Below, piece after piece: positions 1 through 9,333 of a stretch of 41,418 nt of DNA (position 1 is its first letter; the number at the start of each line of letters is the position of its first letter). This DNA is from a virus. The stretch spans positions 1 to 41,418 of the IMG/VR virus record IMGVR_UViG_3300025120_000155; one strand, given 5' to 3'. The position numbers and the translations under genes are program-made. The notes beneath the pieces are model-generated. The model saw nothing but the letters and a program-made list of their open reading frames with translations, made no database searches and was not told the origin of the DNA.

Positions 1-233
1 GGTCGGCGCTACGCTATGGCGCTAAAGGCGCTTGAATCAGCCGACCTCGCTACGCTACTGCGCTATACGCTATACTGCAAGGCATCGCTACCCGCTATTG
101 TAGCGGTATGTTAAAGGTGGTCATAAGCGCTACTGAAACCACGATAGCGTTAACGATAGCGATAGCGACATAGCGCCTTATTGCCCGTAGCGGGATAGCG
201 CTTAGCCGGAGTAGCGGTAGCGATAGCGCATTT
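1..233. repeat. Opposed arrays of CGCTA and TAGCG pentamers
   Basis: This non-coding stretch is dominated by one pentamer in two orientations. CGCTA starts at 7, 12, 20, 48, 53, 61, 68, 86, 93 and 128. Its reverse complement TAGCG starts at 101, 145, 157, 163, 171, 188, 196, 212, 218 and 224. The left half is therefore nearly all CGCTA and the right half nearly all TAGCG, with the switch near 100-130. A separate 7-bp inverted repeat (GGTCGGC at 1-7, GCCGACC at 40-46) lies in the left half. Such an arrangement could be a replication origin, a packaging signal or a regulatory region; nothing in the sequence decides between these. The array may continue upstream of the window. The rest of the gap, up to 362, is AT-rich and may carry the promoter of the giant gene. 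Confidence 0.7.
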
Positions 234-362
234 TTGCCCTGCTTAACCCCATGCGAAATACAGAAAAAAAAATTACAAATGAAAAAAATCTCAACCGCGC
301 TCACAGTATTATTTTTTGCCCCAACCGTTAGATTCAAGGGCATTCACTCCCTCGCCTGTCTT

Positions 363-3300
363 ATGCTCTCCAAGCGTGATGCTCCCAAAGGGTATGTTTT
401 TGTCAAAGCCAAAGGCGATGCAGACGACCCATACGACGATATTGACTATGGGCCGATGACAACCGATGAGTTCAAGCCCGACCCACCCCAAGACAAGAAG
501 AAAGTCAAGGTATTGAGCGCGGCTGAAAAAGCCAAGAGAGAAGAAGCACAGGCGCGGTTCCGAGAGAAAGGTAGAGAGCGAATGTTGGCGGCTCGCGAGG
601 CTAAAGAAGACGAAGCGCCCCCCGAAGAAGAGCCGGAGGAAGCCGAAGAAGCCGAAGAAGCGCCCGACGATAGACCGGGGCATGTCAAGGCTAACGATGA
701 GCGAATACCGCAAGTCCAACAGATGATGTTTGACCACATAGAAGAGTTGTTATCGTATGGTGCAAGTCATGAAGAAGCACTCCGAGATGCCTCACAGGTT
801 ATCGGAGAAGCGTTTATTGAAAGTTTAGGCGCTGATGCTAACACAGACGCGTTTGAACGACAGCATGACGAAACACCATTCATCACTCCCGCTATGAGTG
901 CTGTCTTTGCTACTTATGCAGAAGAGAATGGTTTAGACACTACGCCTTATGAGGCCACAGTCAAGGACGAACAAATCCTTCACCACCTCGGTATGCTTGA
1001 CAAATACAAAGTAAAGCGACCGGACAAGGTTATGGAGGCTTTAGATTGGCAAAGTGGTCGCGATGGTGAGGATGCTCACCCTGCGTTTCAAGCGGCAGGT
1101 ATGGCTTACAATGAAGCGGCGCAGACAGGTTCTTTTGATTTACAAGATGCGCTCGATGAAGAGTCATTCCGACGACGACAGCGCGGATATAAAGCGCAAG
1201 ACCAAGCACAAGCGGAATCGGACGAAGCAGAAGCGCGTGATGAGAGCAACAGAAGGTTTGAGGATGTTCCACCATACGACCCGCGCGATGAATCACCGAG
1301 GGGTGGTAGCCCTCAAGCAACCGCACTTGACCAAGCATACCAAAGCATGTTTGAACAACACCCTGTTCGCGGTAATACCATGACCGATGATGACGATAGA
1401 GGCACTTTCGCTCCTACTCACAGCGCTACTCAAGACGCACTCATTGACACTATACAACAAATGGTGCAAGCGGAGCGTGAGCGAGAAGGACATGAGCATG
1501 AGAGGGAAAATGCAAGGCGTGAAGGTTTGGGTGAAGAACCCGTAGAAAGAAAGGTTGCATCCGATGCTTACTTGACACAGAAAGTGTATGACCGAATGCA
1601 GACTATGATGAATACTCACGCGTCTAAGGCTCTCAACGCTATCGGTGTAGGTGGGCGACAAAAGTTAGAGTTTGGTCGAACCAATGAAAGTGGTAGCGAC
1701 CCAATTATGACACCTACATGGAAAGCAATAGGCAATCAATTAGGAATCAAAACTCCAATCAAAGTCAACGCACCGGACGCTCTTTTGGTCGGTCCGTTTT
1801 CGGGCTTGAAATCACTTGGCGGAGAGCCAACTAACCCTTTTAATCCACAATATCAAGCGGCAATCGCGAGCGCTGTCGCGCGACATGTAGACACAAGCAA
1901 GCATGGTATAGATAACATACACCCTGCGATTAAATCAAACGGAAACATAATGAGAACGGTGTTTGAATCCACAGGTCAAGTCGATGTAGCGCAAGAGGCG
2001 GGGCTTAACACAGGACGCGAAGGAGACAGAAACGATTTAGATACTCAAGACCGCCAAGCGGGGTCTGTTTCTACCCAAGAAGCATTAGGTGGGGGTAAAG
2101 CCGGAACCTCTATCAGTAGCGGTTTCGATGCGCTATTGGGTAGAGATTCTAAAACGAAATTGATTTACGGTGATGTGACGCGAGAAGAACTTGCGGGTAT
2201 GTCAAAGAAAGGGCGACGAGAGTTCTTAGAGCGTAAGAGTCGCGCACATCATAGAGCGTTAAAAGAGTTCATGCGAACAGGTAAAGGTTCGTTATTCACA
2301 CAAGCAAACAAGGACAAATTAGCGGCTTTTGAGCATAAAGTTATGATGAACGAAGTCGAATACAATAAGCGATTGCTTGACGCGGGTAGAATCTCAAGAG
2401 ATGAATACAACAAAGAAGTAGGTAGAATTATTGCATTGAAAGGTCTTGAAAATGAAGAAGGTGACAAGACAGAAGAAGAAGAGGAAATGGGTGAATCTCT
2501 TAACATCCCCGATGTTCCCGAAGGTCATTACCTTTACGCTGATAGAAAGACAGGCGAAGTGCTAACACCGGCTCAACGCGAGGAAAAATTAGCAAGTTTC
2601 ATGAACACCATTCTCGGCACTCATCACATTGTTCAAGCCGCTAAAAGACGATTGAACGATGCAGGTGAAGATGCAGGTTTGATTCATAATGAAGGCGATT
2701 TACTTGCTTTGATGAAGCCACCGTCGAAAAGAACCGAAGAAGAAAACGCAAGAGCAGATGCTATGACCGCCGCGAACTTAGACGAGAATTGGCTCAAGAC
2801 AAGATTGACCCAAAACAATGAAATGCGCGAGAATATCCGTGAATTAGGAATTAGCCCATTAGCATTCTTAGACCAAGTAGCGCAAGCATTTGGTGATGGT
2901 GAGAATTATGACAGCCTAAATCAAGGCGCTATCAAAATGATGAATCAAATGGGTAGCAGTAGCGACTTAGATAACGATTCAATCAATAAAATGCTATTCA
3001 ACTTTATGAGAAAGAGGCACACAAAAGAGATGAGTGATATGAATCACGCATCTAAATCAATTGACCAACATAAAGCCTTGAGAGAGAAGAAATTAGGCGA
3101 AGGAGAACATACTTGTGTTAACTGTGTTGGTTCACCGGAACGACACGGAAACATCGGTGAGAATAGAGGCGGCAAAGGGGGCATACGGTCGCCTTATTTG
3201 TATGACTTGATGAAAGTTCCTTCTTTATTTGGTGTTCCTTTGGGTGAACTCGGAACAGAAGCGAACGGGCATATGCCGCTTGGACGCGGAGTGGAAACAT

Positions 3301-6300
3301 CGCTTGTTAACATGTATCACGACATGAAAGGACGCGGTGATGAACAGGAAGATTGGATGAGAACTGATAGAGAATTGGCTAATATGGATTTGCCAACCGT
3401 TCGATACGCTATCGAGCAAAACGCTTTGACGAGAGTTGGTAGCGCTACCGAAGACATATCATCAAAGTATGGCGTTCCCGCGAGATGGACTCAAGCAAGA
3501 CCAAAGGGAATAGCCGCTGATATTGAAAGAAACCCATTAGCCGCAGAAACATGGAAGTATGCATTCCCGTCCACAAGCGGGACTGAAAGAAGAGATGCGC
3601 ACGACAATTTGCAAACGCTCATTAAAAATCAAAAGCAAGACATTTTAGGAGCGTTTAACTTGCTCACTATGGCACGAAGAGATTTGCGCACACCTTTATT
3701 GTTTGATGGAAAAATGTCAAATAGAGGTAAAAGGCATATGATTACCGACTTGGTTAAAGCATCGGGCCAACCTGCATATAGAAAAGCAACGAAGGATTAC
3801 AACAAGTTCGCCAATGACAGAACGATAAAGCGAGATGGGTCGGATGATAAGACCATCTTGGGTCACAATACCAAAATGGATTCGTGGGAGGGTCGAATGA
3901 AGTTTGACGAGATAGAGAACTTGAACCGTAATTTGCAATATATCAAATACGCCGCTGAAGAATTACCAAATATACAAGGTATGTCCGAACCGCAAGTCAA
4001 AGCCATGTTGAAAAATAAATATGGATATGAAGCGTATGTTCTGCTTGGTCATTTGTTTAGGGCTGATGGCGATATTGTAAAACCCGAAGATTTGAAAGCG
4101 CAAACAAAAACAATGAATAGCGCTTTGAAGAAAATGAGGACTAAGGCGGCTGACTACTGCAAGAATAGCGACAGTCATGGGGCGTATGGTGTTGAGTTAA
4201 ACAGATACAGAAAGTCTAAAGAAAAACATAATGCGCTAAAAGAAGCAGTTCAAGTCGCGCAATCAAAAGTTAAGTTTGATGTTGATAACAATCACATCGC
4301 TACTCTTTCTTCACTCTATCCTCAAATCAGCGAGATGATGAAAACGCAAGGTAAAAATCCCGAAGAAGGTAGATTATCCGAAGCGGTTGACGCGCTACAC
4401 AAAGATGTGTATGAAGAAAAGAACGGTATGAATAAGCGACACAGATTCAACTTTGCTCTTGACAAAGCAGGTAGACCTAAAGCATCAAGAGAAGTAAGCC
4501 GAAGTCCGTTAGACGCTAAAGGTGGACTAAGAGGGAGAATCGGTGAAACATTAGGTTCAGCAATCAACTACGCGGGTGGAGGTTATCACGCACCTCTACC
4601 GACAAATCTTGATGATGCATTAGCCATGTTGAGAGAGAAAGGTGTTGACATTACACCCGAAATCATAAGTGATTTGACTTCTGCTGAAACAGCACTAAAG
4701 ACAACTGATGACATAAAAAATGAGTTCAAAGATATTACCGTTAATATGAGTGAGAGGGATAAGGTCAAAGCAAATCGAAGTTATACGCATAGCGATAAGA
4801 AAAATTATTCAAATCCGACAGGTTCGTTAACGCGATGTGGAACTTGCGGAGGCAACGCATGTTTGACAAAAGATGAGATAGTTGCTTACGCTAAAGCACA
4901 TAATCACGAACTGCATGGACTAACTGCTTCATCAAAGGGAATGAGAAGATGGATTAGTCAACACGGTCGTCCCTTTGAGTATCAATCGTATGATTCTTAT
5001 AACGACGCAAACAGTTGTGAAACTTCACCACAAGACCATAACGAATACGCGTGTCCCGATTGTCAACATTGGGATAACCAAGTCAATGGGTATGTATCGG
5101 ATGGTATTTGTGGTTCATGTTTAGGTCATGGAACAATAGACCAAAACGATGAACATTTACTTGAACATATTGAGCATCACCCGCACAAAGTAGGACCCGC
5201 TATGGATGCTGAAAAAATCGCTAAGATTGCCAACATGAATCGAATTAGGCAGATGGGTGAAGATGTAGAACCCATCACCGACCCAAGCAGACTGTTGCCC
5301 GGTCCTCAAAGTGTAGGAACATCTATGGGTGACAATATCATCAACGACATGTTCAGTTCCGATAGTATAAGACCGCTTGATTTGCTATTAGGTCGTATAG
5401 AAGATGGTGAGTTGCCGGACATTCATACACGCGAAGACCTTGAGCGAGCAAAAGCCGCTATGAAGAAAAAACAGCGAACTTCAAACATTCTAACCGGACT
5501 CAAGCATCTTCATGCAGATGACGAAGAAGAAGATGAACAACCATCCGAGTTCGGTCAAGGTCAAGTAATCGAACCAATTAGACCTCACCCGCAACAAAGA
5601 TTGCCCGGATTAGGAATGCCTTCTAATGTGTTAAGAGATGCGCGACACAAAGCAGGTAGGCAATCATTAGAGAAGCAAATTGAAAGCATCAAGAAAATGG
5701 CAAAGCGCTTTGGGCTTCACAATGAAGTGACAAAAGACGATGATGGTGTTGAAACCGGAACAAAATACGATATGATTGAAAAGAAGTGTAATCGCTTGTT
5801 AGCGCATGATTACAGGTCGTTCGATGATGACAATCATGAAGTTCATGATTTGTTTCATGATGTTCAAGTTATGTTGACCGATGCAACCAACACCAAGAGT
5901 GAGCAAAGAGATTTACTTGCTCAAGGAACACCAATGCTTGATGAAATCAACGCTATGCCCGCGGGTGATGATAAGGAAAAAGCGATGAAAAAATACATGA
6001 GCAGGATGTATAAAAGCCCTACTTGGACTACACCGCTATTATCTCACAAAGGCGGTAGAGTAGTGACACAGTGGGAGGATATGCATGAAGAAGCATTCGA
6101 TAGTTTTGGTAGCGTTGATATATCGCACTACAAAACACCCGAAAGAGTCCGCAATTTCTTTAAGTCAAACAAAGATGAGCGTCGAAACCGTATTGAATCA
6201 GCCTTTAACATGTTATCAAGCAGAACATGGGAAGAGATTAAAGATGAAGAAGATGGTCAAATTATGTCTTTCTTGAAAGACTTTGATAGTTTGATAGAGT

Positions 6301-7685
6301 CGGGAGAGAAACCTTTGATGGTGAGTCAAGGTGGTAAATTGAACCCGAATAACGATTATCTTGCGATGAAAGAACTCACAGGCGCGAAAACCGCTGATGA
6401 TGAATACACTAAGGATTTGCCGAAAGGGAATGTTTTACACCCTAACCTCGAAAAACATTCGGATGACGCGCAGAATTGGTTGCGAACTTCAAAGAAGATT
6501 ACCAACGATGACGGAACTAAAACTGATGTTTTGAGAGGCAAGAGAGACGCGCTCCATATGACAATACCCACCGCTATTAGTGATGTGGCGATGAATGAAC
6601 ATAAGGAGATGGCAAAGATGCGCGCTAAAATCGCATTTTTCAAGATACAAAACTTGCCCGGTCAAGACCATATGCTACCCGACATTGAGAAAATACTGAA
6701 TAGCGATGGTCAACCTATGACGATAGAAGAATACGCGCAGGGGGGTTTGAATAGAGAGCAACAGTCACAATTAGATGCTAACATTTCTAAGATGATTGTT
6801 GATAAAAATGGCAACCCCATAGAAGATATTGATGATAAAGACGCGCTGAACAGTTATCACATCATCAATAGAATGCCACACTCGGAGAGTCACAATCAAG
6901 ACTTAGGATTAGAAGAGTTCACATTCAAAGATTATTTTGCTCAAAGAAAAGAAGATGCTGAATTGAATGCAGTAGCGCCGGAGTCGGATGATAACACCTT
7001 CGTCAATAAAGTGCTTGGGGTTATCAAATCAAATCAAGAATTAAGAGCGACCAAGCATGATGATAAGTTCGATATGTCGTATGAAGATGCACAGCAGATT
7101 GTTGATAACGCGAATAACTTCTTCGACATGTATCACTTTCCTAATTTGTATTTGGAAAACAAAATGCACGACATGAAAGATATGTATGGTTTGGATAACT
7201 TGACGGATTTGAAGCGATTGTTTGAGCAAGACCCGGATGAGAGGAAGAACTTTCTCGATGATGTTAAGATGTTAAAGTCGATTCATCCAACTTGGATTCC
7301 TACAAACACAGCACAACAAAGAGAGATTGATATTGCTAACGGATTAGGCAAACAAGCCGACAATACTCAACAATCACACCAATTTTATAGTTCGTATGGA
7401 CCTAAATCCAAAGAAGATATTGAAGCGGAAAAGAAAGCGTATGCGGATAAGTTGATGGAGGCTACAAAGCAACATCTTAGTGTAGGACAACAACCTGTTG
7501 TAGAGGAACCGAGTATGGTGCAAGTGCGTCAAGCACAGCAAGAAGCGGCACAGCAACCCGGACAAACGGCCTTCGCTCAACCTATGCAACAAGACGCTAC
7601 AAACGAAGAAGGTCAACAAACAGGTTTCGTTCAAGTGCTTGGTAATCCACTCACACAACCAAACCCACGGCAGAATAACCAATGA
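363..7685 (+). CDS. Giant virion-cluster protein with zinc motifs (about 2440 aa)
   Basis: I do not recognise a family. The protein is highly charged, mostly helical in character and low in hydrophobic segments. An acidic Glu/Ala-rich region lies near residues 80-105. Cys motifs suggest zinc binding: CVNC near residue 918, CGTCGG near 1492, then CPDC near 1564 paired with CGSCLGHG near 1583, the last pair resembling a DnaJ-type CxxCxGxG zinc centre. An EFGQG motif near residue 1730 recurs in the protein encoded at 15447-17003. The C-terminus is Gln-rich. The start is uncertain: ATG at 279 and TTG at 234 are in frame upstream, none has a clear ribosome site, and I prefer 363 because the residues before it look like translated AT-rich spacer. 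Position ahead of terminase and portal suggests a virion or ejected protein, which is inference. Confidence 0.85.
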   Translation: MLSKRDAPKGYVFVKAKGDADDPYDDIDYGPMTTDEFKPDPPQDKKKVKVLSAAEKAKREEAQARFREKGRERMLAAREAKEDEAPPEEEPEEAEEAEEAPDDRPGHVKANDERIPQVQQMMFDHIEELLSYGASHEEALRDASQVIGEAFIESLGADANTDAFERQHDETPFITPAMSAVFATYAEENGLDTTPYEATVKDEQILHHLGMLDKYKVKRPDKVMEALDWQSGRDGEDAHPAFQAAGMAYNEAAQTGSFDLQDALDEESFRRRQRGYKAQDQAQAESDEAEARDESNRRFEDVPPYDPRDESPRGGSPQATALDQAYQSMFEQHPVRGNTMTDDDDRGTFAPTHSATQDALIDTIQQMVQAEREREGHEHERENARREGLGEEPVERKVASDAYLTQKVYDRMQTMMNTHASKALNAIGVGGRQKLEFGRTNESGSDPIMTPTWKAIGNQLGIKTPIKVNAPDALLVGPFSGLKSLGGEPTNPFNPQYQAAIASAVARHVDTSKHGIDNIHPAIKSNGNIMRTVFESTGQVDVAQEAGLNTGREGDRNDLDTQDRQAGSVSTQEALGGGKAGTSISSGFDALLGRDSKTKLIYGDVTREELAGMSKKGRREFLERKSRAHHRALKEFMRTGKGSLFTQANKDKLAAFEHKVMMNEVEYNKRLLDAGRISRDEYNKEVGRIIALKGLENEEGDKTEEEEEMGESLNIPDVPEGHYLYADRKTGEVLTPAQREEKLASFMNTILGTHHIVQAAKRRLNDAGEDAGLIHNEGDLLALMKPPSKRTEEENARADAMTAANLDENWLKTRLTQNNEMRENIRELGISPLAFLDQVAQAFGDGENYDSLNQGAIKMMNQMGSSSDLDNDSINKMLFNFMRKRHTKEMSDMNHASKSIDQHKALREKKLGEGEHTCVNCVGSPERHGNIGENRGGKGGIRSPYLYDLMKVPSLFGVPLGELGTEANGHMPLGRGVETSLVNMYHDMKGRGDEQEDWMRTDRELANMDLPTVRYAIEQNALTRVGSATEDISSKYGVPARWTQARPKGIAADIERNPLAAETWKYAFPSTSGTERRDAHDNLQTLIKNQKQDILGAFNLLTMARRDLRTPLLFDGKMSNRGKRHMITDLVKASGQPAYRKATKDYNKFANDRTIKRDGSDDKTILGHNTKMDSWEGRMKFDEIENLNRNLQYIKYAAEELPNIQGMSEPQVKAMLKNKYGYEAYVLLGHLFRADGDIVKPEDLKAQTKTMNSALKKMRTKAADYCKNSDSHGAYGVELNRYRKSKEKHNALKEAVQVAQSKVKFDVDNNHIATLSSLYPQISEMMKTQGKNPEEGRLSEAVDALHKDVYEEKNGMNKRHRFNFALDKAGRPKASREVSRSPLDAKGGLRGRIGETLGSAINYAGGGYHAPLPTNLDDALAMLREKGVDITPEIISDLTSAETALKTTDDIKNEFKDITVNMSERDKVKANRSYTHSDKKNYSNPTGSLTRCGTCGGNACLTKDEIVAYAKAHNHELHGLTASSKGMRRWISQHGRPFEYQSYDSYNDANSCETSPQDHNEYACPDCQHWDNQVNGYVSDGICGSCLGHGTIDQNDEHLLEHIEHHPHKVGPAMDAEKIAKIANMNRIRQMGEDVEPITDPSRLLPGPQSVGTSMGDNIINDMFSSDSIRPLDLLLGRIEDGELPDIHTREDLERAKAAMKKKQRTSNILTGLKHLHADDEEEDEQPSEFGQGQVIEPIRPHPQQRLPGLGMPSNVLRDARHKAGRQSLEKQIESIKKMAKRFGLHNEVTKDDDGVETGTKYDMIEKKCNRLLAHDYRSFDDDNHEVHDLFHDVQVMLTDATNTKSEQRDLLAQGTPMLDEINAMPAGDDKEKAMKKYMSRMYKSPTWTTPLLSHKGGRVVTQWEDMHEEAFDSFGSVDISHYKTPERVRNFFKSNKDERRNRIESAFNMLSSRTWEEIKDEEDGQIMSFLKDFDSLIESGEKPLMVSQGGKLNPNNDYLAMKELTGAKTADDEYTKDLPKGNVLHPNLEKHSDDAQNWLRTSKKITNDDGTKTDVLRGKRDALHMTIPTAISDVAMNEHKEMAKMRAKIAFFKIQNLPGQDHMLPDIEKILNSDGQPMTIEEYAQGGLNREQQSQLDANISKMIVDKNGNPIEDIDDKDALNSYHIINRMPHSESHNQDLGLEEFTFKDYFAQRKEDAELNAVAPESDDNTFVNKVLGVIKSNQELRATKHDDKFDMSYEDAQQIVDNANNFFDMYHFPNLYLENKMHDMKDMYGLDNLTDLKRLFEQDPDERKNFLDDVKMLKSIHPTWIPTNTAQQREIDIANGLGKQADNTQQSHQFYSSYGPKSKEDIEAEKKAYADKLMEATKQHLSVGQQPVVEEPSMVQVRQAQQEAAQQPGQTAFAQPMQQDATNEEGQQTGFVQVLGNPLTQPNPRQNNQ
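3440..3447. repeat. First copy of the dispersed palindrome TAGCGCTA
   Basis: One of at least nine exact copies that I located: 3440, 17657, 23698, 24100, 25849, 27265, 28534, 37413 and 39052 (start positions). A random 8-mer is expected less than once in a sequence this long. All copies lie within coding regions, and they occur in different reading frames or codon contexts. The pentamer TAGCG/CGCTA is common throughout the window as well. Function unknown. Confidence 0.6.
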
Positions 7686-7694
7686 GTTTTCGGT

Positions 7695-7767
7695 TTTTCC
7701 GGTTGCCCTTAAGAAAAAGGAATATATTTCATTACATTTCCCGACAGGAAACAGGAAAACCGGAAAA
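7695..7767 (+). promoter_or_regulatory. Promoter region flanked by a 10-bp inverted repeat
   Basis: The spacer after the giant gene contains TTTTCCGGTT at 7695-7704 and its exact reverse complement AACCGGAAAA at 7758-7767. Between the arms lie a purine-rich stretch (AAGAAAAAGG, 7711-7720) and an AT box (AATATATTT, 7721-7729), the order expected for an archaeal BRE plus TATA promoter. A start site about 25 bp downstream would serve the gene cassette beginning at 7824. The T-rich run just after the giant gene's stop codon could also end its transcript. The inverted repeat may be an operator or part of a terminator hairpin. Confidence 0.45.
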
Positions 7768-7823
7768 GGTGAATCAATTACCTTTATTTGATGCACAGTT
7801 CACCGCATAACCGAGGGAACACT

Positions 7824-8363
7824 ATGCAACCGGCGAGTAATCCACAAAATGCAGATGAATTAAGAATACTTGGACTCATATCATTCGTGTCAATTTTAGT
7901 CGGGTGCGCTATCGGTGTATTCGATGCGGGGTTATGGCTCGTTGCTGATGAAGTGCGAACAAACGCGTTAACTTACACGATGGGCGCGTTCACATTGCAA
8001 GGTATGGGTTATTTTCTTTGGAAAATGCTTGCTCAAGACTCAATGGACCAAAAAGCAAGTCTTGCTAACATGCAGAAAACCATGTCGCGTCAAATGCAGA
8101 AGCAACAGATGGGATTCGCGCAGAAGCAGATGGAGATTGAGATGAAGAAGCAAGAAATGATGTTCTCTCATCAACTTGACCAACTTGAACAAGACCCCGA
8201 AGTGGTTCAATACATGGCTTTGCAACAAGAAATGCAAAATGCGGCAGAAGAAGCGGTCAACGCGCCATCTCACCCGGCAGATAAAAAGACACCAATGGCT
8301 TTAGGTGCAACAGGTAAAGCAAGAAAGGCTGATGGGACATTTGCTAAGAAGAAAAAGGAGTGA
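7824..8363 (+). CDS. Membrane protein with Met/Gln/Lys-rich coiled coil
   Basis: First gene of the six-gene membrane cassette (179 aa). Two hydrophobic segments are visible near residues 15-35 (beginning ILGLISFVSILVG) and 48-66 (ALTYTMGAFTLQGMGYFLW). They are followed by a long helical stretch, about residues 75-145, rich in Met, Gln and Lys and probably a coiled coil. The tail is basic and ends in a run of Lys. I chose ATG 7824 because GAGGG precedes it at good spacing; ATG 7791 is an in-frame alternative without such a site. Family not recognised. The arrangement suggests a membrane anchor with a cytoplasmic coiled-coil arm that could hold the GTPase or other cassette products, which is inference. 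Confidence 0.75.
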   Translation: MQPASNPQNADELRILGLISFVSILVGCAIGVFDAGLWLVADEVRTNALTYTMGAFTLQGMGYFLWKMLAQDSMDQKASLANMQKTMSRQMQKQQMGFAQKQMEIEMKKQEMMFSHQLDQLEQDPEVVQYMALQQEMQNAAEEAVNAPSHPADKKTPMALGATGKARKADGTFAKKKKE

Positions 8364-8368
8364 GGGTG

Positions 8369-8605
8369 ATGGGTTGGTTGTTTAAGACACCAAGCGATGA
8401 TGCTACGGAGGCGACCTTACGCGCTTTGCACACTCAAAACACACTTGACACTTACTACGAGCGCGGAAAAGGATTATTATTCGCTATTTTACTTGCCGCA
8501 GGAACAGGATTAGGTGTTTCTTGGTTTGAATATGGAACTGATTTCAGCGTATGGGAAAATACTGTTGAATGGGCTAAAGATAAAGTCGTAGGTTGGGTTT
8601 CGTGA
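8369..8605 (+). CDS. Small single-span membrane protein
   Basis: A 78-aa protein with one clear membrane segment near residues 34-53 (GLLFAILLAAGTGLGVSWF) and short charged or aromatic flanks. ATG 8369 is chosen over the in-frame GTG at 8360 because GGAG at 8357-8360 lies at a good distance. It starts just after the stop of the preceding coiled-coil gene and ends one base before the GTPase gene, so translation is probably coupled. No family recognised. Its place directly before a membrane-anchored GTPase suggests a shared membrane complex, which is inference only. Confidence 0.7.
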   Translation: MGWLFKTPSDDATEATLRALHTQNTLDTYYERGKGLLFAILLAAGTGLGVSWFEYGTDFSVWENTVEWAKDKVVGWVS

Positions 8606-8606
8606 G

Positions 8607-9329
8607 ATGGCAGTAGCGTTGGCGGGTAGCGCACTTATGGGTGCGGTCGTATATGGCAAAGAGTTGTATAATTTTCTTAAACCGCGACGAATAGGTGTGT
8701 ATGGTCCAACATTAGTCGGTAAGACGACGCTTGATTTGTTTATGCGCACCCCCGGAGAGATGGAAGAGATAGAAGAACGAACTATGCACCCTAAAAGACT
8801 GATACAAGGAGGACATGTGCTTCCGCGCGCCACAAGAAAGCGTCTTCGTTGGAAAGGTGAGAAAAGAGTCGTGCATTCAGCAGATATTGGAGGTCAACAG
8901 CGTTTTTGGAACCTTTGGGTTGATGATATGGTGGATAGACAAGTGGAGATTGTTATTTTCATGACTGACACTCGCGCATTGACAGGGAATGGTTCTCAAG
9001 TGATTGATGTTGTTGGCGGTTTGGAGTTTCTTGTTGATTCTTTGATTGAGAAGCGTTGGAAATATCGTAAATTATCGACAAGATTGAAAGGTAAGCGCTA
9101 TGCCCCTAAACAAGTGTGGATTATTGCGAACAAGGCAGATGAGTGGTGGGATGACAATGCAAACATACTTTGGCAATCAAATAGACTTCGTGAACACAAA
9201 GTCTTCGATGTGCATAGACCTGCTATGCGCAGACTACAAAAAGCGGGTATTCCTTGCCGCGTATCTATGATGGCTACAAATATAGGATGGAATGTTGAAA
9301 AAACGCTACTTGAAATGCTACAATGGTGA
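8607..9329 (+). CDS. Membrane-anchored Arf/SR-beta-like small GTPase
   Basis: A 240-aa protein with a full set of small-GTPase motifs. G1/P-loop GPTLVGKT lies at residues 33-40. A candidate switch I Thr is at 59. G3 is D93-I-G-G-Q97 followed by QRFW, which matches the Arf-family pattern DxGGQ more closely than the Ras pattern DTAGQ. G4 is NKAD at 175-178, and a G5-like ATNIG stands near 223-227. The first 25 residues are hydrophobic (ALAGSALMGAVVYG) and probably a membrane anchor, so the layout resembles the signal-recognition-particle receptor beta subunit: one membrane helix plus an Arf-like G domain. A 15-20 residue insertion lies between G3 and G4. It sits inside a cassette of membrane and coiled-coil genes. 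GTP binding is well supported by motifs; the cellular role is unknown. Bacterial MglA-type or other Ras-like GTPases are alternatives. Confidence 0.8.
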   Translation: MAVALAGSALMGAVVYGKELYNFLKPRRIGVYGPTLVGKTTLDLFMRTPGEMEEIEERTMHPKRLIQGGHVLPRATRKRLRWKGEKRVVHSADIGGQQRFWNLWVDDMVDRQVEIVIFMTDTRALTGNGSQVIDVVGGLEFLVDSLIEKRWKYRKLSTRLKGKRYAPKQVWIIANKADEWWDDNANILWQSNRLREHKVFDVHRPAMRRLQKAGIPCRVSMMATNIGWNVEKTLLEMLQW

Positions 9330-9333
9330 TAAT

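Noticed and set aside
1-233. CRISPR array or tandem satellite
   Set aside because: The repeated unit is only five bases, with irregular spacing and opposite orientations in the two halves; there are no repeat-spacer units.
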